From positions 558,001 to 622,000 of the forward strand of contig CAVYXK010000019.1 in NCBI GenBank assembly GCA_963772445.1: a stretch of DNA of 64,000 nt, given 5' to 3'. Shown here one piece after another: positions 39,204 through 48,483 of this stretch. Source of the stretch: CAVYXK01 sp963772445 (GTDB taxonomy: Bacteria; Pseudomonadota; Alphaproteobacteria; Acetobacterales; Acetobacteraceae). The stretch's first letter is position 1, and each line of letters begins with the position of its first letter. Position numbers and translations under genes: made by a program. Below the pieces are notes generated by a model that was given only the letters and a program-made list of their open reading frames with translations, was not told the DNA's origin and searched no databases.

Positions 39204-39572
39204 CTATTCCTTGTGCGGCTCGGGCGGTAGTGTTTTCGGCAGAGCTGCCTCGGCGATGGGCTTGCCGGTAAGCCGGGCGATTTCCTCGTCGGTGGAACGC
39301 CTTGTTTCCCGCGGCAGGTTGCGAATATCGATGACGTCGGTCGGTTTGAGCGCCCAAAAGAAGGCCTGCACCCACGGCACGATGGCGATGAAGCCGAGCC
39401 AGCCCATCATGTTGACCGCCTCTGCCTCGGGGTGCCGCCGGGCGATGGCAATCCGGCCGGGCAGGCCCAGGATCAGGTAAATCAGGACGATGAAGGCGGC
39501 GCCAATGACGAACAGCGAGGCAAAGGTCGCGTAGTCCCAAGCGTCGAGTTGAAATCCCAGCAACAACTCCAT
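39204..39572 (-). CDS. DUF3302 inner-membrane protein, YiaW-like
   Basis: A 122-residue protein with two TM segments (FASLFVIGAAFIVLIYLILGL and WLGFIAIVPWVQAFFWAL) and a charged tail. Its end is 12 bases before the HlyD-family gene. The ATG at 39572 has GGGGGA upstream. YiaW accompanies YiaV in enterobacteria, which supports the pairing. Confidence 0.8.
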   Translation of the reverse strand: MELLLGFQLDAWDYATFASLFVIGAAFIVLIYLILGLPGRIAIARRHPEAEAVNMMGWLGFIAIVPWVQAFFWALKPTDVIDIRNLPRETRRSTDEEIARLTGKPIAEAALPKTLPPEPHKE

Positions 39573-39632
39573 TTCAATCCCCCATCGTCCTATCAATCCA
39601 CACCATTCCTGACTGGGATCTCCTGCCGCGGA

Positions 39633-40140
39633 CTAGGCCGCCGGGCTCGCCGTGGCCTGCGCTGCCAGCGCCTGGCGCAGCGCCGCTGCCTTCGTTTCGT
39701 CGAGGGAGGTGCGCAGCACCGTGCCGCCCTCGCCTCGCGAGGCGGCCAATACTTTGTCGCCGGTCATCTTGCGGATCAGCACGAACAGCGCGGCGTTGCC
39801 GGACTGCAGCGTCTGCGCCGCATCCTTCATGAATTTGTCGTTGATCCCGGCATCGGAGAGTGCTCCGCCGAGTGCGCCGGAGGCGGCGCCGATCACGGCC
39901 CCAGCCAGGGGCATCATGAAGATGAGCCCGATCAGCAGGCCCCAGAAACGAGCCGCTGGCGGCACCGGCCGCGGCGGGATGGAAGATCTGGTTGAGCTTG
40001 ACCCGACCGTTCGGCTGCTTGACGGCAATGACGGCATCGTTGAGTTCGATCAGGTACTCCTTCTGCAGGTCGAACAGCTTGTTGCGGACCTCTTCCGCCT
40101 TAGCTTCGGACGGGAAAGCGATAACCACCAGGTCGGACAT
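39633..40140 (-). CDS. DUF1269-family protein (frameshift near 39944)
   Basis: About 165 residues when repaired. The start MSDLVVIAFPSEAKAEEVRNKLF and VKLNQIF are typical of DUF1269, and the middle has the glycine-rich membrane hairpin LLIGLIFMMPLAGAVIGAASGALGGAL. One extra base in a short T-run near 39944 shifts the frame after GAASGSF; removing it gives WGLLIGL. AGGAG precedes the ATG. Function unknown. Confidence 0.8.
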
Positions 40141-40374
40141 GTTGGGAATCTCCTTGTTGGGCGACGACCGTCGTCGTTTGGAGTTCAGGGAAGGAGCGAA
40201 GCGGCTGCCAGGTCTTTCCTGCCGAGTGCAGAGACCGCTGACTATGCAAATTCTGAAGCCAACCGAAAAACCTGCACCCTTCCACCGCTGGCTGGACGAT
40301 CGACGCGGCCTGATGCGCGCAAGCTGCCTGCCGGACGACCGATGCTCGCCGCCCGCCCAGGTGCATAGCGGAGT

Positions 40375-41283
40375 CTAGAAAATGAGGGTGATTTGGGTTC
40401 GAAGCTGCCAGGTCGGGCCAAATTCAGGCCGGAGCGCATTGTAGTAGGCACCCACAAGGAGGTTGACCGGCAGCTTGCCGCCGATCTTCACCACTCGGCC
40501 GACATCGGCCCCCACCGGCAGCGTCCAGGCGTTGTTGCCGGACGTCAGCCAGTTCGCGGTGATGATGGGGGAGCTGCCGACGTACCAGCCCTCGCCGAAA
40601 TTGTAGTTCACGAACGGCTGCGTCAGAAACATATTGTAGCGTGTGCCATCGCGCCCCGACGTGCCACCGAAAGACCACACGTTGTTGACCAACACGCCCG
40701 CGACCCAGGGTCCCTTCATATAGACCAGCACGCCGGTCGGACCGCCGCCCCAGACATTGGAGCCGAGGCTCTTGTTGCTGATCGTCGGTAGCTGCACGAT
40801 CGGGCCGAGGCCCCATAGCCAGCCGTTGGTGGGGTTCTTCGGCGAAAGGAACGCCGAGAACGTGGTCGGGCCGGTGCCGAATGGCACGGTCTGCGCCGGT
40901 TGCAACGAGGGCTGCCAGATCAGCGGCAGGATGGTGCGGGTGATGATATTCCAGTTGTCATTCACATGGATCGGGATCACCGGCTGGACGTTCAGGATAT
41001 CCTGCGTGCCCTTCTGGGGACCGTAGTTGAAGTTCGTATTGTTCTGGAATGGGAAGCTGTAGAGGTCGCCGATCGGGTTCTGCAGCTTCTTCGCGAGTTC
41101 GGTCGCATCGCTCTCGTTCGTTGCGTTTTCGGTAGCCTGGCCGGGAGCCGCGTCGGCCGGCAGCGGCACCCGGACAACCGGGGCTGGCGGCAGCGGTTGT
41201 GCCTGCTGGCCATGCGCGGGTGTGCTCGCCGCCACGCCCACAGCAGGAATCAACGCCAGACGCAATCGAGTTGAGCGTATCAC
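40375..41283 (-). CDS. Outer-membrane beta-barrel protein (neuromedin-U-like family)
   Basis: About 302 residues. Signal peptide IRSTRLRLALIPAVGVAASTPAHG followed by an acidic linker and strands such as WLWGLGPIVQLPTI, WYVGSSPIITANWLT, ending LRTQITLIF with the C-terminal phenylalanine of barrels. The GTG at 41283 is favoured because GGGAG lies before it; an ATG five codons upstream overlaps that site. The protein resembles the bacterial 'neuromedin U' barrels seen near DUF1254/DUF2092 genes. Confidence 0.75.
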   Translation of the reverse strand: MIRSTRLRLALIPAVGVAASTPAHGQQAQPLPPAPVVRVPLPADAAPGQATENATNESDATELAKKLQNPIGDLYSFPFQNNTNFNYGPQKGTQDILNVQPVIPIHVNDNWNIITRTILPLIWQPSLQPAQTVPFGTGPTTFSAFLSPKNPTNGWLWGLGPIVQLPTISNKSLGSNVWGGGPTGVLVYMKGPWVAGVLVNNVWSFGGTSGRDGTRYNMFLTQPFVNYNFGEGWYVGSSPIITANWLTSGNNAWTLPVGADVGRVVKIGGKLPVNLLVGAYYNALRPEFGPTWQLRTQITLIF

Positions 41284-41325
41284 GCAGAGGTCTCCCAATT
41301 TTGCGGGTTCCCAACTCGCATTGAC

Positions 41326-42299
41326 TTAGGTCGGGTTCGCGACCACCTCGTAGATCACGCTGCTGCCGCTATAGAATGGTCGATAGTACGCCCCACCGAA
41401 GGTGAAGTAGGTCGTGCCATTGATATTCTGATCGACCGCGCCGTCGGGCAGCGTGTTCACGGTCGCACCGATCGGTGGGGGGATCACTTCGTAGCCGTTC
41501 GGCACCGAGGAATAGAATGCGCCGCCGCAGTCGAGGTTCGTCCCACCGCCAATATAGACGGTGGAGCATGAGGGTGGCGCGGTTGCGACCACAGCGCCCT
41601 GCGGTGGTGGCACCACCGCGTACTGCCCGGCCTGGGAGGCGTAATAGACCCCGTTTGCGTACCAATACGGGGTTCCGGCAACCGTGAGAGCGACCGCGGC
41701 CACCGGCAGTGCCGCAACGGTGGCGCCGATGGCGAAGCCGGCGCGAAACCCGAGACCCGAATAGTAGCCTCCCCAGTTCCCGTTGTAATTGTTCCAATTG
41801 TCCTGGCGGTTGACCTGGAGATTGCGCGCGTTGTTGTAGCGATTCTGCTGCAACGTGTTGACTTCATTGAACCGGTTCTGCTGAAACTGCGTGGCGTTCT
41901 CGTGGAACTCGGGATGACTCTGCTGGAAGCTGTCGGCATGGTCAGAGAACGTGCTGGCATTGTGGATGCTGCCCCATCCGCCGCGACCGAAGCCGGCGTC
42001 GCCGCCGCGATCGAAGGTCCACCATCGCCGAAGCGCGGGGCGCCGCTCCCAAAGCCACCGCCGAAGCGGAAGCCGCCGCTACCCAACGCGCCACCGTGGA
42101 ACCCACCGAAGCTGCCACCGTGGAATCCACCGAAGCCGCCGCCGTGAAAGCCGCCAAAGCCACCGCCGTGGAACCCCCCAAAGCCGCCGCCTCGGAATGC
42201 CGCGGCGCGTTCGACCCCGACGGAGATGCACACGGCCATGGCCGCGCCCGACAGCAGCATGCCAATCAGCTTCGTCCGGTCCGTGAAGCGTTCGATCAT
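41326..42299 (-). CDS. Glycine-rich secreted protein with YXXG-type C-terminus (frameshift near 42019)
   Basis: Signal peptide ERFTDRTKLIGMLLSGAAMAVCIS, then about four tandem FHGGGFGG units (24-bp DNA repeats near 42070-42190), then a polar N/Q-rich stretch (QQNRYNNARNLQVNRQDNWNNYNG) and a C-terminal domain PYWYANGVYYASQAGQYAVVPPP, TYFTFGGAYYRPFY. The two halves lie in different frames; adding one base in CC near 42019 joins them as FDRGGDAGFGRGG. The repeats suggest a cell-wall or matrix role. Confidence 0.7.
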
Positions 42300-42316
42300 C
42301 GACGCCCTCCCCACTG

Positions 42317-43118
42317 CTACTTGCTGGCGGTGGCGGCCGCGAACGGGATCTTCTCCGTCCCCGGCGGCAGGTCCGGCGTAAACACCGGCTCGGCGATGCG
42401 CGGCGCAAAGTCCCAATCGGTGAACACCGCACTGAACTGCGGCTGCGCCGGCTGTGTCTTGTAGGTAATCACCAGCTTGCACGGGACCAGTTGTGGCCCG
42501 TCCTTGATCCAGATCTGCCAGTCAATGTCTTTTTCGACGAAGGCAAACGTCCGGCAGCTCGTGCCGTTCACGTCGTTCAGGCCCAGATCGAAGCCGGTAC
42601 TGAATGTTTCCGCGCACACTCCGATACGGCTCGCGATAGAGAAAGTCGGACAGCGGCGGGGCGAAGTTCACCTGCGGCACTAGCTTATCCAGCATCGTGT
42701 CGATGTCCGGCGGCGCTGCGTCGGTCGCATAGAACGGGAGCGCTGGATCATAGAGCGTGATCGACGTGCCGTCGTACCAGAACTGCCGGTCCCCGAGATC
42801 GCCGCTCCATTCGACATAGAGCCGATTGGGCCGCTGCAGCGCGACATCCTCGGATGCGGAGAATTGCAGCTTCTGGCCGGACGGCAGAACGTGGTCGAAG
42901 GCGATGTCGGCATGGAAGGTGAACTGCTCGGCGGAGCCGAGATAGGCACCCATCTGCTTGAGCAGCCGGTCCGCCTGGGCCGCCACCACGGGTGCAGCAG
43001 TCGTTGTCGCGGCAGGCGGAGCGTTTGGTGCGGCTTGCGTGTTCTGGGCCCCCGCCCCCGGCGCCCAGGCCGCTTCGCAAAGCATCACACCAATCGCAAT
43101 GAGACCGACGACGCGCAT
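42317..43118 (-). CDS. DUF2092-family periplasmic protein (frameshift near 42620)
   Basis: About 266 residues when repaired. Signal peptide to GAGAQN, then ADRLLKQMGAYLGSAEQFTFHADIAFDHVLPSGQKLQF, LYVEWSGDLGDRQFWYDG and, in a second frame, GFDLGLNDVNGTSCRTFAFVEKDIDWQIWIKDGPQ. The conserved C-terminal block confirms DUF2092, a family with a lipoprotein-carrier-like fold. Its partners here are barrels and OmpA-like lipoproteins. Confidence 0.78.
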
Positions 43119-43191
43119 TGATCCATGCCTCCCGTCAAACAGGGAAAAGTCTTGGTCACAGTCCAGGAACGGCTTGGGACCGGCGGGCCTT

Positions 43192-43745
43192 TCAGGTGCC
43201 GGTGCCGGCCAAGGTCAGTTCGACGCGGCGGTTCTGCGCCCGTCCTGTGGCGTGTCATTCGACGCGACTGGGTCCGCATCCCCGAGCCCCTGTGCCGAGA
43301 CCAAGTTAGGATTGACCCCTTGGGAAATCGGGTACTGCATGACGGTCTGCGCCCGCTTCAGCGATAACTGCTGGTTGTTGGCGATCCCCTGCTGTTGCAA
43401 CTCGGGGCCGATCGGAACGTTGTCCGTATAGCCGGTCACGATGATCTTGGTCTGCTGAAATGGGGCAAGGACCGGCGCCATCTTGGCAATCGTCGCTGCC
43501 GCCTGCGGTGGCATCTGCCAGCCGCCGGAGGGGAACAGCAGCTCGCTGTTCACCGCCACCTTGATCGCGCCCTGTAGCCTGGTGATATGCACCTGCTGGC
43601 TCGAGATCTCGCCCGAGAGCCGCTGATTGAGCTGGTTGTAGTCGTTTTCGAGCGCATCATATTGCTGCTGTGGCACGCAGGCCGCGAGTAGCCCCGCTAA
43701 AAACAGCGGCCCCGTCGTAAGACTGATCTGTCGTCTGGTGAACAT
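43192..43745 (-). CDS. OmpA-like peptidoglycan-binding lipoprotein, copy 3 (frameshift near 43244)
   Basis: Third member of the local family. ATG at 43745 with leader and lipobox AGLLAACVP; the linker YDALENDYNQLNQRLSGEIS and GYTDNVPIGPELQQQG are close to the copy at 13084. A missing G near 43244 breaks the frame in NDTPQ; restoring it gives GRAQNRRVELTLAGTGT and the stop at 43192. GAGAGAGGAA precedes the start. Confidence 0.85.
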
Positions 43746-44316
43746 GGGTTCCTCTCTCTCCTTTGGTGGCCGAGGTGCTGCCGGATCAGGACAATCGCTT
43801 TGGGCTTTGCTGGATTCTGACAACGCCGGCGATCGCGTCTATGCAAAAACTGAAGGTGGCGCTCTGGATGCCAGGGATCAGGGCGCTCGCCAGAACCCTC
43901 CCTGAACTCCTTGACGGTGAGCGCTTGATCTGGTCGGGAACGGCGCTGCTTTCGTGCATGCCGACTGGTTTAACGGGCGCTGCTCCGTGCCTTGCTAGGC
44001 GGCGACGGCCGAATGCCCGCGGCACGCTCTTCAGCCGACACTTCTCCCTGGGTCGGCTGCAAAGCGTCGGGGGCGGCGGACGCGCTCCCCCGCGGGGGCT
44101 GGTGTTTGTGAACTGCACGCAACCGAGGACATCTCATCGATATGAGAGCCACGCTCGTTTCGGCATCGAGCTCCTGGGACGTGAAGACCGTCGTATTGAC
44201 TGAGCTGTCAGCACGAAAGCAACGAACACGCAGAGACTAGAATTCGCACAGAGGTCCCTTTTCCAACTTCGAATGTCGACCAGCGCAGCAAGCCGCAGGT
44301 TCGACCAATCGCGCTC
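43746..44316. other. Intergenic stretch of 570 bases, no convincing gene
   Basis: Between the OmpA-like lipoprotein start and the hflC stop. Frames present lack coding character. The final part contains only the hflC 3' end and no clear terminator. Confidence 0.4.
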
Positions 44317-45204
44317 TCATCTCCATGGTGCCGGCGAGGGATTGGGACCGGCCTCGAACAAACGCAGGAACTCGCTACCCGGGGAGAGCACGATTGTCGA
44401 ACTCGGCTGCGCCAGCGACTGACGATAGGCTTGCAGCATCCGGTAGAGCTTGAAGAAGTCGGGGTCGCGGTCGTAGGCCTCGGCGACCACCTTGTCCGCC
44501 TCGGCTTCGCCCTCGGCGCGCGTGATCGTGCTACGCCTCTCGGCATCGGCAAGCATGGTCGTACGCTCGCGATCGGCGGCGGCCTGGATCTTCTGCGCCC
44601 ACTCGAAGCCTTGTGCCCGCAGTTCCTTGGCTTCCCGCCGGCGCTCCGACAACATGCGGTCGTAAATGGCCTGGCTCGTTTCGCTGGGCAGGTCCGCGCG
44701 TCGGACGCGCACCGACACCACTTCGATCCCCAGCGGCTTTGCCTTTTCCGAGACTTCGGTTTGGACCCGCTGAGTGACGGCGTCGCGTTCGGCGGACAAA
44801 AGAGAGCCGAGTTTCACCTTGCCCAATTCGCGCCGCAGCGACGAACTGACGATCTGGGAGAGCCACGGGCGCGCCTGGTCCGCGCTGCGCACCGACTGAT
44901 AAAAACCCAGCGGATCGGCAATGCGAAATTCCGTCAGCGTCGTCACCTCGATGCGTTTCTGATCGCCGAGGATGACCGGCTCGCTACCCGGCGCGAGTTG
45001 CATGATGCGATTGTCGTAATAGATGACGGTGTCGATCAGCGGCACCTGCGCATAGAGGCCGGGTTTGACGATCGTGGCGACAGGCTTGCCGAAGCGCAGC
45101 ACCAGGGCCTGCTGGGTCTCGTCCACCGTGAAGACAACCGATGCGATGAGCCAGCCGGCTGCCGCGATGAGCGCGATCACAGCGATCCACAGCCGGCCGC
45201 TCAT
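44317..45204 (-). CDS. hflC: HflC, SPFH-family modulator of FtsH
   Basis: A 295-residue protein with an N-terminal TM anchor (LWIAVIALIAAAGWLIASVVF), a SPFH domain (VDETQQALVLRFGKPVATIVKPGLY), a long helical region (SERRREAKELRAQGFEWAQKIQAAADRERTTMLADAERRSTITRAEGEAEADKVV) and a C-terminal tail with SPGSEFLRLFE. HflC and HflK form a membrane cage around FtsH protease. The start overlaps the hflK stop by four bases. Confidence 0.93.
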   Translation of the reverse strand: MSGRLWIAVIALIAAAGWLIASVVFTVDETQQALVLRFGKPVATIVKPGLYAQVPLIDTVIYYDNRIMQLAPGSEPVILGDQKRIEVTTLTEFRIADPLGFYQSVRSADQARPWLSQIVSSSLRRELGKVKLGSLLSAERDAVTQRVQTEVSEKAKPLGIEVVSVRVRRADLPSETSQAIYDRMLSERRREAKELRAQGFEWAQKIQAAADRERTTMLADAERRSTITRAEGEAEADKVVAEAYDRDPDFFKLYRMLQAYRQSLAQPSSTIVLSPGSEFLRLFEAGPNPSPAPWR

Positions 45205-46202
45205 CGCCAGCTTCCCCCTAAGGAATGCATCAGGATATCCTCGCGGCTGGCCTTGTCGTAGAGGGAATCGAGGAAGACCTTGCTCGATTTCTTCATGACC
45301 TCCTCCATGGTCTCGATATAGAGCCGCTCGCCAAGGACATTCTTGTGCTGCTTGTAGATGTCTTCGACCGCCACAAAGCGGCCGGCCTCGCCCTCAGCGC
45401 GGCTGATCTCCTGGCTTTTGAACGCCTCCGCATCCTGGTTGACGCGCTCGACCTCGCCGCGCGCTCGCGGCAGGATGTCGTTGCTGTAGGCTTCCGCCTC
45501 GTTGCGGGCGCGTTCCTGGTCGGCGCGCGCGCGCTGGACGTCGTTGAACGCGTCGATGACCAGCTGAGGCGGGTCGACGCGTTGGAGCTGCACCTGCGTG
45601 ACGAGAATTCCGGTGTGATAGGAATCGAGCAGAGACTGCAGTAACTCCTGGGCTTGGTCCGCGATCTCCTGACGCCGGTCTGAGAGCGCCGCCTGGATGG
45701 GATTGCGTCCGATCACTTCGCGGATGGCGCTGTCCGCCGCGACTTTGACGGTCTCCTCCGGATCGAATACTTTGAAGAGATAGTCCGCCGGGTCGCGGAT
45801 CTTCCAAAAAACGATGGCGTCGGCCTCGACGATGTTCTCATCGCCGGTCAGCATCTGGCTGGCGGCGCCGCTTCCGACCTCGACCTGATGCATCTGGGTT
45901 ACCTTGGGCAGGATAACTGTCTGGATTGGGTATGGCAGGTGATAGTTAAGGCCGGGGTCGGCCGTGCGCACCCATCGGCCGAATTGCAGCACGAGACCGC
46001 GCTCGTCCGGCTGCACCTTGTAGATGCCGGTGGCCATCCAACCAACGAGAGCCAACAGCACGACGACCGAAAGCATCTCCAGGCCGACGCGCGGAATGCC
46101 GGTGAACAGCGGCATGCGGGAGCGGGCCAGAGCGATGATATCGTCGAGCGAGACAGAGGGACGCGGTGGGCCCACGGGACGATCTTCGAGACTATCGGTT
46201 AT
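45201..46202 (-). CDS. hflK: HflK, SPFH-family modulator of FtsH (start uncertain)
   Basis: About 333 residues with a TM segment (GLEMLSVVVLLALVGWMATGIY), then YKVQPDERGLVLQFGRWVRTADPGLNYHLPYPIQ and RGEVERVNQDAEAFKSQEISRAEGEAGRF. It lies just upstream of hflC with a four-base overlap. The best ribosome-binding site (GGAGG) precedes an ATA codon at 46200-46202, not a standard start; the TerC stop TAA overlaps it. An in-frame GTG at 46175-46173 is the alternative. Confidence 0.9.
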   Translation of the reverse strand: MTDSLEDRPVGPPRPSVSLDDIIALARSRMPLFTGIPRVGLEMLSVVVLLALVGWMATGIYKVQPDERGLVLQFGRWVRTADPGLNYHLPYPIQTVILPKVTQMHQVEVGSGAASQMLTGDENIVEADAIVFWKIRDPADYLFKVFDPEETVKVAADSAIREVIGRNPIQAALSDRRQEIADQAQELLQSLLDSYHTGILVTQVQLQRVDPPQLVIDAFNDVQRARADQERARNEAEAYSNDILPRARGEVERVNQDAEAFKSQEISRAEGEAGRFVAVEDIYKQHKNVLGERLYIETMEEVMKKSSKVFLDSLYDKASREDILMHSLGGSWR

Positions 46203-47068
46203 TCGCTCCTCCCGGTCGCGATAGTTGGATTCGGCATCGCCGTCGCGGGCGCCTGGCGCGGCGCGACGGCGACAGCCGCCTTCATGACCCGAAAGGGTTT
46301 GCCACGCCGACCGGCCCGAAGGAGTATTCGGCTCTCCCAAAAGACCAGGACGGCGCCGACCAGGGGCAAGACGATCGACAACGCCGGCGCCTCCCTCTGC
46401 GCCCAGTCCGCAATGGCCGGATCGGCGAGAGCAATCTGCCCGGCAATCCATCCCAGGGCGACGCCTCCCAACTCGATAATGAACGGATGGCGCTTCAGGA
46501 GCTCCACGATGAGCAAGCCCCCGAATACGAGCAGCGGAATGCTGAGCAGAAGACCAAAAACCAGCAACCAGACGTTGCCCCGCGCAACGGCCGCCAGCGC
46601 CACGATGTTGTCCAGACTCATTAAGAAGCACGCGGTGATGAACGTTGCGACGGCGCTCCACGCCGCAGCATTCATGCCTCCCGCAGGCTCGCCTGCGGCG
46701 CCATGCTCGCCCAATGGTTTTGCGGCGTCCTCGACCAAGGGCGCATTGCGATCGCGCGCCACGATCAACCTGACGGCGATCGCCGCCAGCAACGCCGCCG
46801 CGACGATCTTCAGATAGGGTATCTGGAGCAGGAAGCCCGCGACCGTCGTCGAGAGGCATCGCAGGACGATCGCCCCGGCGGTGCCGAGAACGACCGCGTT
46901 GCGGACATGCGCGGGAGGCAACGAAGCACAGCACATCGCGATCACGAGCGCGTTGTCCGCGCTCAACATCAGGTCGATGACGCTGATTTCGGCCAACGCG
47001 CCGGCGAAATGGAGGCCTGTTGCGGGTTCCAAAGCGATCGGTGCCTTACCTTTGCATCGTTTGTGCAC
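46199..47068 (-). CDS. TerC-family integral membrane protein (YjbE-type)
   Basis: Up to 289 residues, with seven hydrophobic segments, ISVIDLMLSADNALVIAMCC and a second acidic motif SLDNIVALAAVARGNVWLLV; both carry the conserved D-N pair of TerC proteins, thought to export Mn2+ or related ions. The initiator is uncertain: GTG at 47068 gives an N-terminal extension not typical of the family. The stop overlaps the putative hflK start. Confidence 0.8.
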   Translation of the reverse strand: MHKRCKGKAPIALEPATGLHFAGALAEISVIDLMLSADNALVIAMCCASLPPAHVRNAVVLGTAGAIVLRCLSTTVAGFLLQIPYLKIVAAALLAAIAVRLIVARDRNAPLVEDAAKPLGEHGAAGEPAGGMNAAAWSAVATFITACFLMSLDNIVALAAVARGNVWLLVFGLLLSIPLLVFGGLLIVELLKRHPFIIELGGVALGWIAGQIALADPAIADWAQREAPALSIVLPLVGAVLVFWESRILLRAGRRGKPFRVMKAAVAVAPRQAPATAMPNPTIATGRSE

Positions 47069-47093
47069 TCAGGAAAAGCGGCCCCACCGGACG

Positions 47094-48338
47094 CTACATC
47101 AGTCCTGCGACGCCGCCATAAAGTCCCACTGCGATAACGACGACCGAGACGCCGATCAGGGCCCAAAGATAGAGCCCCCGCGGGCGAAGCGGAGCCGGCA
47201 GCGCGTTCACCGCCAATGCGACGAGGAAGCCGATCACCAGCGGCAGCAGGAAAGCATTCAGGACCTGCGCCGCGATGGTGAGCCAAATAAGGTCCGGCAC
47301 GAGCCAAACAACTGCAGCGGAGCCGACGACGCAGGCCGCATAGACGCCATAGAACCATTTCGCCTCGAACGGATGGTTTTCCAGCGAACGCCGGTAGCCG
47401 GCGACCTCGCCGGCACCCCAGGCAAGCGCCAGCGAGCACACGATGGCGGCCACCAGAGAGGCGCCGAGGACGCCCGCGCTGAAAACCAGGCGTCCGACGC
47501 TCTCCCCGAGGAGTGGCGTCAGCGCATTGCTGATCTCGCCGACGCTGCCCAGGCCCGCCGACGCGCTGCCGGAATAAAGCTTCGCCGCCGCCGCGACCAG
47601 CACCGCGCCTGTCAAGCATTGCGTGAGCACGGCGCCAAACGCTGTGTCCCAGCGCGCGGCCGCAAGATCGTCCGGCCGGAGCTTTTTGTCGGCGATTGCG
47701 GATTGCTGGTAGAAGATCAACCAAGGATTGAAGGTCGCTCCGATGACCGCAGCAACCAGAAAGGTGAAGGCGCGGTCGCCGAGGGGCAGGTCGAAGGCGT
47801 CTTTCGCCAGAGTTGCGAGGTTCGGATGCGCCGCCCAGGCGACCGCGAAGAAGGCGAGTTCAAAAAGGCCAATGACGATCGCTGTCCGCTCCACGCGCCG
47901 ATAGGAGCCCGTGGCGACGACTGTGAGCAAGGCCGTCGCGCAGAGGGGCAAGGTCAGCCCGCGCGACAGGCCATAGAGTTCTCCGATTCCCGCCACGCCC
48001 GTGAATTCGGTAATCAGCGAGCCGATCACCGCAGCGGCCAAGCCCGCCGTCGACAGCCACGCCCAGCCGACGCCAAACCGGTCGCGGATCAGTTCGCCGT
48101 GACCGCGCCCGGTGGTGAGCCCAAGCCGCACTGTCAATTCCTGCACCATGTAGAGCATCGGAATCAGCAGCAGGAGCAGAGGCAGCAGCCGATAGCCCCA
48201 TTGGGCGCCTGCCTGCGCGCCTGTCACCACATTGCCGGCGTCGGTGTCGGCCAGCATCACCAGCAAGCCAGGTCCCCAGACGGCAATCCATCCGAGGCGG
48301 GTGATCATTTTCGTTGGCGGTCGGGCGACGCCTTCCAT
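47094..48338 (-). CDS. Nramp-related divalent cation transporter
   Basis: A 414-residue protein with 11 or so TM segments. The TM1 motif reads DTDAGN where canonical Nramp has DPGN, and the TM6 motif reads GATFNPWLIFYQQS where canonical Nramp has MPH. These positions line the metal site, so the ion specificity probably differs from Mn2+/Fe2+ Nramp. The ATG at 48338 is preferred over an earlier in-frame codon because GAGAG lies upstream. It sits 25 bases upstream of the TerC gene. Confidence 0.8.
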   Translation of the reverse strand: MEGVARPPTKMITRLGWIAVWGPGLLVMLADTDAGNVVTGAQAGAQWGYRLLPLLLLLIPMLYMVQELTVRLGLTTGRGHGELIRDRFGVGWAWLSTAGLAAAVIGSLITEFTGVAGIGELYGLSRGLTLPLCATALLTVVATGSYRRVERTAIVIGLFELAFFAVAWAAHPNLATLAKDAFDLPLGDRAFTFLVAAVIGATFNPWLIFYQQSAIADKKLRPDDLAAARWDTAFGAVLTQCLTGAVLVAAAAKLYSGSASAGLGSVGEISNALTPLLGESVGRLVFSAGVLGASLVAAIVCSLALAWGAGEVAGYRRSLENHPFEAKWFYGVYAACVVGSAAVVWLVPDLIWLTIAAQVLNAFLLPLVIGFLVALAVNALPAPLRPRGLYLWALIGVSVVVIAVGLYGGVAGLM

Positions 48339-48483
48339 GCTGCGGCTCTCTCTTTCGAAGTCTATCAGGATCAATTCCAACTTAAGCAAGTCGAGCCACC
48401 GCTGGTCCGATCGTTGCCGAGGTGTGGCCGTCGGCGAGAACCTTCCGGCCTCCGGCCGGATTCCGAGGCGAGGGTCCGTGGGC

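Noticed and set aside
43763..44203. A 146-codon frame in the gap before hflC
   Set aside because: No ribosome-binding site, domain or coding-like composition.
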